In this document: positions 61,658 through 64,000 of the stretch, piece by piece
How positions within the stretch are numbered: position 1 is the stretch's first letter
How the letters are laid out: each line of letters opens with the position of its first letter
Assembly: GCA_026416815.1 (NCBI GenBank)
Contig: JAOAEJ010000004.1
Span: 1-64,000, forward strand
Direction: 5' to 3'
Origin: Clostridia bacterium
Lineage (GTDB): Bacteria; Bacillota; Clostridia; Acetivibrionales; DSM-2933
DNA length: 64,000 nt
Position numbers and translations under genes: made by a program
The notes under the pieces: generated by a model
What the model saw: the letters and a program-made list of their open reading frames with translations, nothing else
What the model was told of the DNA's origin: nothing
Databases searched by the model: none

Positions 61658-64000
61658 ATGAAAAATAGAAATTTCGTAAACTTAAATATAAATCCCTGTA
61701 AAATGTGTATGCCCATAGGCGCTGTCACTGCATTCAAAGGAATCGAAAACAGTATGTTCCTGCTCCATGGCTCGCAGGGGTGCAGTACCTATATAAGGAG
61801 GCACATGGCCTCTCACTACAATGAACCGATAGACATAGCGTCTTCTTCATTGAATGAAAAGGGAACGGTATTCGGTGGGGAAAGCAATCTGAAAAAAGGG
61901 CTCAAGAATGTGTTAAAACAATACACGCCTGATGTGGTAGCAGTAGCCACAACATGCCTTGCAGAAACTATAGGTGAAGACATACAGAGACTTACGCAGG
62001 AATTTATAGTTGAAGAGGGACTTGAGAATGTTAAAATAATCCCTATATCCACACCGGGCTACGGAGGAACGGAATTTGAAGGGTACTATGCTGCTTTGAC
62101 ACAAATCGTAAAGGAAGTAGCAGTAGAAAAGAGTGAATCCAATGGGCTGATAAATATAATAGCTGCAAGCTTAAGTCCCGGTGATATAAGAAATATAAAG
62201 GATATTTTAACGGCTTTCGGAATTGGTTATGTTCTTCTTCCCGATATTTCAGACACATTGGATGCACCTTACACCGATGAATACAGGAGGATTCCTTCGG
62301 GGGGAACCAAGCTAAGGGATATAGAAAAAATGACAGGAGCTGTAGCTACTATAGAAATGGGTATGACAGTTCCCAGCCATATATCCCCCGGACAATATCT
62401 TCTTGAAAAATTTAACGTTCCATTTCACAAATGTGCTGTTCCAATAGGTATAGAAAATACCGATAAATTCATCCGACTGCTATCCTCCATATCGCAAAAA
62501 CCCATTCCTCAAAGCCTCAAATCCGAACGCGGACGGCTTCTGGACGGTATGATAGATTCACATAAATACAACAGTGAAGGTAGAGCAGTACTATACGGAG
62601 ACCCTGAACTTGTGTATGCTGCAAGCAAGCTGTGCATGGAAAATGGAATAAAGCCTGTCCTCATTGCCACCGGCACACAGAGCAATGTTTTACGGGAGCT
62701 TTTGAAAGGCCCTGAGGATGATTACAGTGAAGAGCCTAATATTATTGATGATACTGACTTTGAGACAATACAAAGATATGCTAAAGAGTTTAATGCCAAT
62801 ATAATTATAGGAAACTCCGACGGTAAGGTGATAACTGAGAAAGAAGGAATACCACTTGTAAGGTTTGGCTTTCCCATACACGACAGGGTAGGGGGCCAAA
62901 GGCTGGTTTATACCGGATATACGGGTACACAAAAATTTCTTGATGATATAACCAATACCCTACTGGAAGAGAAGTATACCAAGTATAGAAAAAGTATGTA
63001 TAAAAAATATTTCAATCCTTCAGAGGACAAAAAAGCGCTTCAAGAGGAATTTTGCAACAAGCTTGAGATAGCTAGAAAAACAATGACACACCCCTGCTAT
63101 AGCAAGGGCGCATGTAAAAATGCCAGAATGCATATCCCGGTAGCTCCTGCATGTAACATTTCGTGTAATTACTGCAATAGAAAATTTGACTGTGTTAATG
63201 AAAGCAGGCCTGGAGTTACAAGTGAGGTACTGACACCGGAGGAAGCTGCAAAGAAATTTGTAGAAGTAAAAAGCAAGATAAATAACTTAAAGGTTCTCGG
63301 AATAGCAGGACCAGGCGACGCTCTGGCAAATTTCAAAAATACAAAAAAATCTATTGAACTCATTAAAGAGATAGACCCGGATGTTACTTTCTGTCTTTCA
63401 ACAAATGGTCTTATGCTTCCCTTCCATGCTGAGGAACTCATAAGCTTAGGAGTTACACACATAACCATAACCATAAATGCTATAGACCCTGAAATTGGTG
63501 CAAAAATTTATAAAGAAGTTAATTTCATGGGGATGAAGCTCGAAGGGGTAGACGCAGCTGCATTGCTAATAAAAAATCAGTTGAAGGGGCTTAGGTACCT
63601 ATCTTCAAGAGGTGTAGTATGCAAGGTGAACATCGTAATGATCAAGGGAATTAACGATACCCATATCGAAGAGGTTGTAAAGGAAGTAAAGAAATGCGGT
63701 GCATTTATCAGCAATATAATGCCTCTCATACCTGCTAAAGGTAGTGCCTTCGAAAACTTGCCCCTTACCAACAACAAAGAGCTTAACGAACTGCGGAAGA
63801 AATGTGAAATTGATTTGAAGCAAATGTATCATTGCAAGCAGTGCAGAGCTGACGCCATAGGTATGCTTAGTGAAGATATCTCACAGGAGTTTAGCCAGGC
63901 AAAGTGCGGGGGTGGCTGCAGTGAAAAAACTAAGACTAAAGATGAGAAGGCTTATACCTTTGCTGTTGCTACAAGAACGGGTGTGGCTATAGATCAACAC
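61658..64000 (+). CDS. nifN-B: NifN-NifB fusion protein (3' end outside window)
   Basis: The frame is open from ATG 61658 to the window end (781 codons seen). Residues 1-~430 are NifN-like: P-C-K-M-C-M-P-I-G-A, S-Q-G-C-S-T-Y, T-T-C-L-A-E-T-I-G-E-D. From ~475 the NifB domain begins: H-P-C-Y-S-K-G-A, then radical SAM motif C-N-I-S-C-N-Y-C-N-R-K-F-D-C (~498-511). NifB makes the 8Fe-9S-C core and hands it to NifEN; the fusion couples these steps. The same fusion is known in C. pasteurianum. Confidence 0.95.
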   Translation, partial: MKNRNFVNLNINPCKMCMPIGAVTAFKGIENSMFLLHGSQGCSTYIRRHMASHYNEPIDIASSSLNEKGTVFGGESNLKKGLKNVLKQYTPDVVAVATTCLAETIGEDIQRLTQEFIVEEGLENVKIIPISTPGYGGTEFEGYYAALTQIVKEVAVEKSESNGLINIIAASLSPGDIRNIKDILTAFGIGYVLLPDISDTLDAPYTDEYRRIPSGGTKLRDIEKMTGAVATIEMGMTVPSHISPGQYLLEKFNVPFHKCAVPIGIENTDKFIRLLSSISQKPIPQSLKSERGRLLDGMIDSHKYNSEGRAVLYGDPELVYAASKLCMENGIKPVLIATGTQSNVLRELLKGPEDDYSEEPNIIDDTDFETIQRYAKEFNANIIIGNSDGKVITEKEGIPLVRFGFPIHDRVGGQRLVYTGYTGTQKFLDDITNTLLEEKYTKYRKSMYKKYFNPSEDKKALQEEFCNKLEIARKTMTHPCYSKGACKNARMHIPVAPACNISCNYCNRKFDCVNESRPGVTSEVLTPEEAAKKFVEVKSKINNLKVLGIAGPGDALANFKNTKKSIELIKEIDPDVTFCLSTNGLMLPFHAEELISLGVTHITITINAIDPEIGAKIYKEVNFMGMKLEGVDAAALLIKNQLKGLRYLSSRGVVCKVNIVMIKGINDTHIEEVVKEVKKCGAFISNIMPLIPAKGSAFENLPLTNNKELNELRKKCEIDLKQMYHCKQCRADAIGMLSEDISQEFSQAKCGGGCSEKTKTKDEKAYTFAVATRTGVAIDQH

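Overview
The window is low-GC clostridial DNA. A spore-former is indicated by an H-type small acid-soluble spore protein and a GerA/GerB/GerC-type germinant receptor operon. Anaerobic life is indicated by rubrerythrin and several Fe-S proteins. The right end carries a clostridial-type nitrogen-fixation cluster whose NifD insertion and NifN-NifB fusion match the Clostridium pasteurianum pattern. The best guess is a free-living diazotrophic member of the Clostridia, possibly one of the plant-polymer degraders; the species cannot be fixed from sequence alone. I saw no rRNA, tRNA or CRISPR array.

Layout. 1-6.4 kb: the 3' part of a giant fibronectin-III repeat surface protein with a toxin-like C-terminus, a small gene that looks like its immunity partner, and a lipoprotein. 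6.5-22.7 kb: single genes and small operons, namely a polytopic glycosyltransferase-like protein, two separate PadR-DUF2812 regulator modules with visible operators, a five-module secreted GH99-like protein, rubrerythrin, an AEC transporter, a DUF421 protein, a chemoreceptor, a PfkB kinase and a catalytically dead resolvase-like protein. 23-28 kb: a VOC protein, a TetR-controlled flavin reductase/Fe-S operon with a double palindromic operator, sspH, a candidate structured RNA and a MYG1-family protein with an unusual start. 28.7-33.2 kb: an unfamiliar five-gene operon (adenylating enzyme, RpiB-type isomerase, class II aldolase, HAD phosphatase, SDR). 33.3-37.4 kb: an IS3-family element and a secreted repeat protein, lying between two 58-59 bp direct repeats. 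37.5-54 kb: housekeeping and accessory genes including hemolysin III, acyl-CoA synthetase, DUF169, the ger operon with an extra 52-residue membrane protein, DUF445, DUF1294, ABC-F, a DEAD-box helicase and phosphatidylserine decarboxylase. 54.3-64 kb: an ANTAR antiterminator gene, a long leader with two terminators, then nifH-nifI1-nifI2-nifD-nifK-nifE-nifN/B, running off the window.

How it fits together. NifH and NifDK form nitrogenase, NifI1/NifI2 are PII-type proteins that switch it off post-translationally, and NifE plus NifN-B build the cofactor. The ANTAR protein upstream, the terminator before its own gene and the two terminators before nifH suggest that nif expression is controlled by transcription antitermination. 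Intergenic DNA carries at least four short dispersed repeat families, which account for much of the hairpin-forming sequence outside genes.
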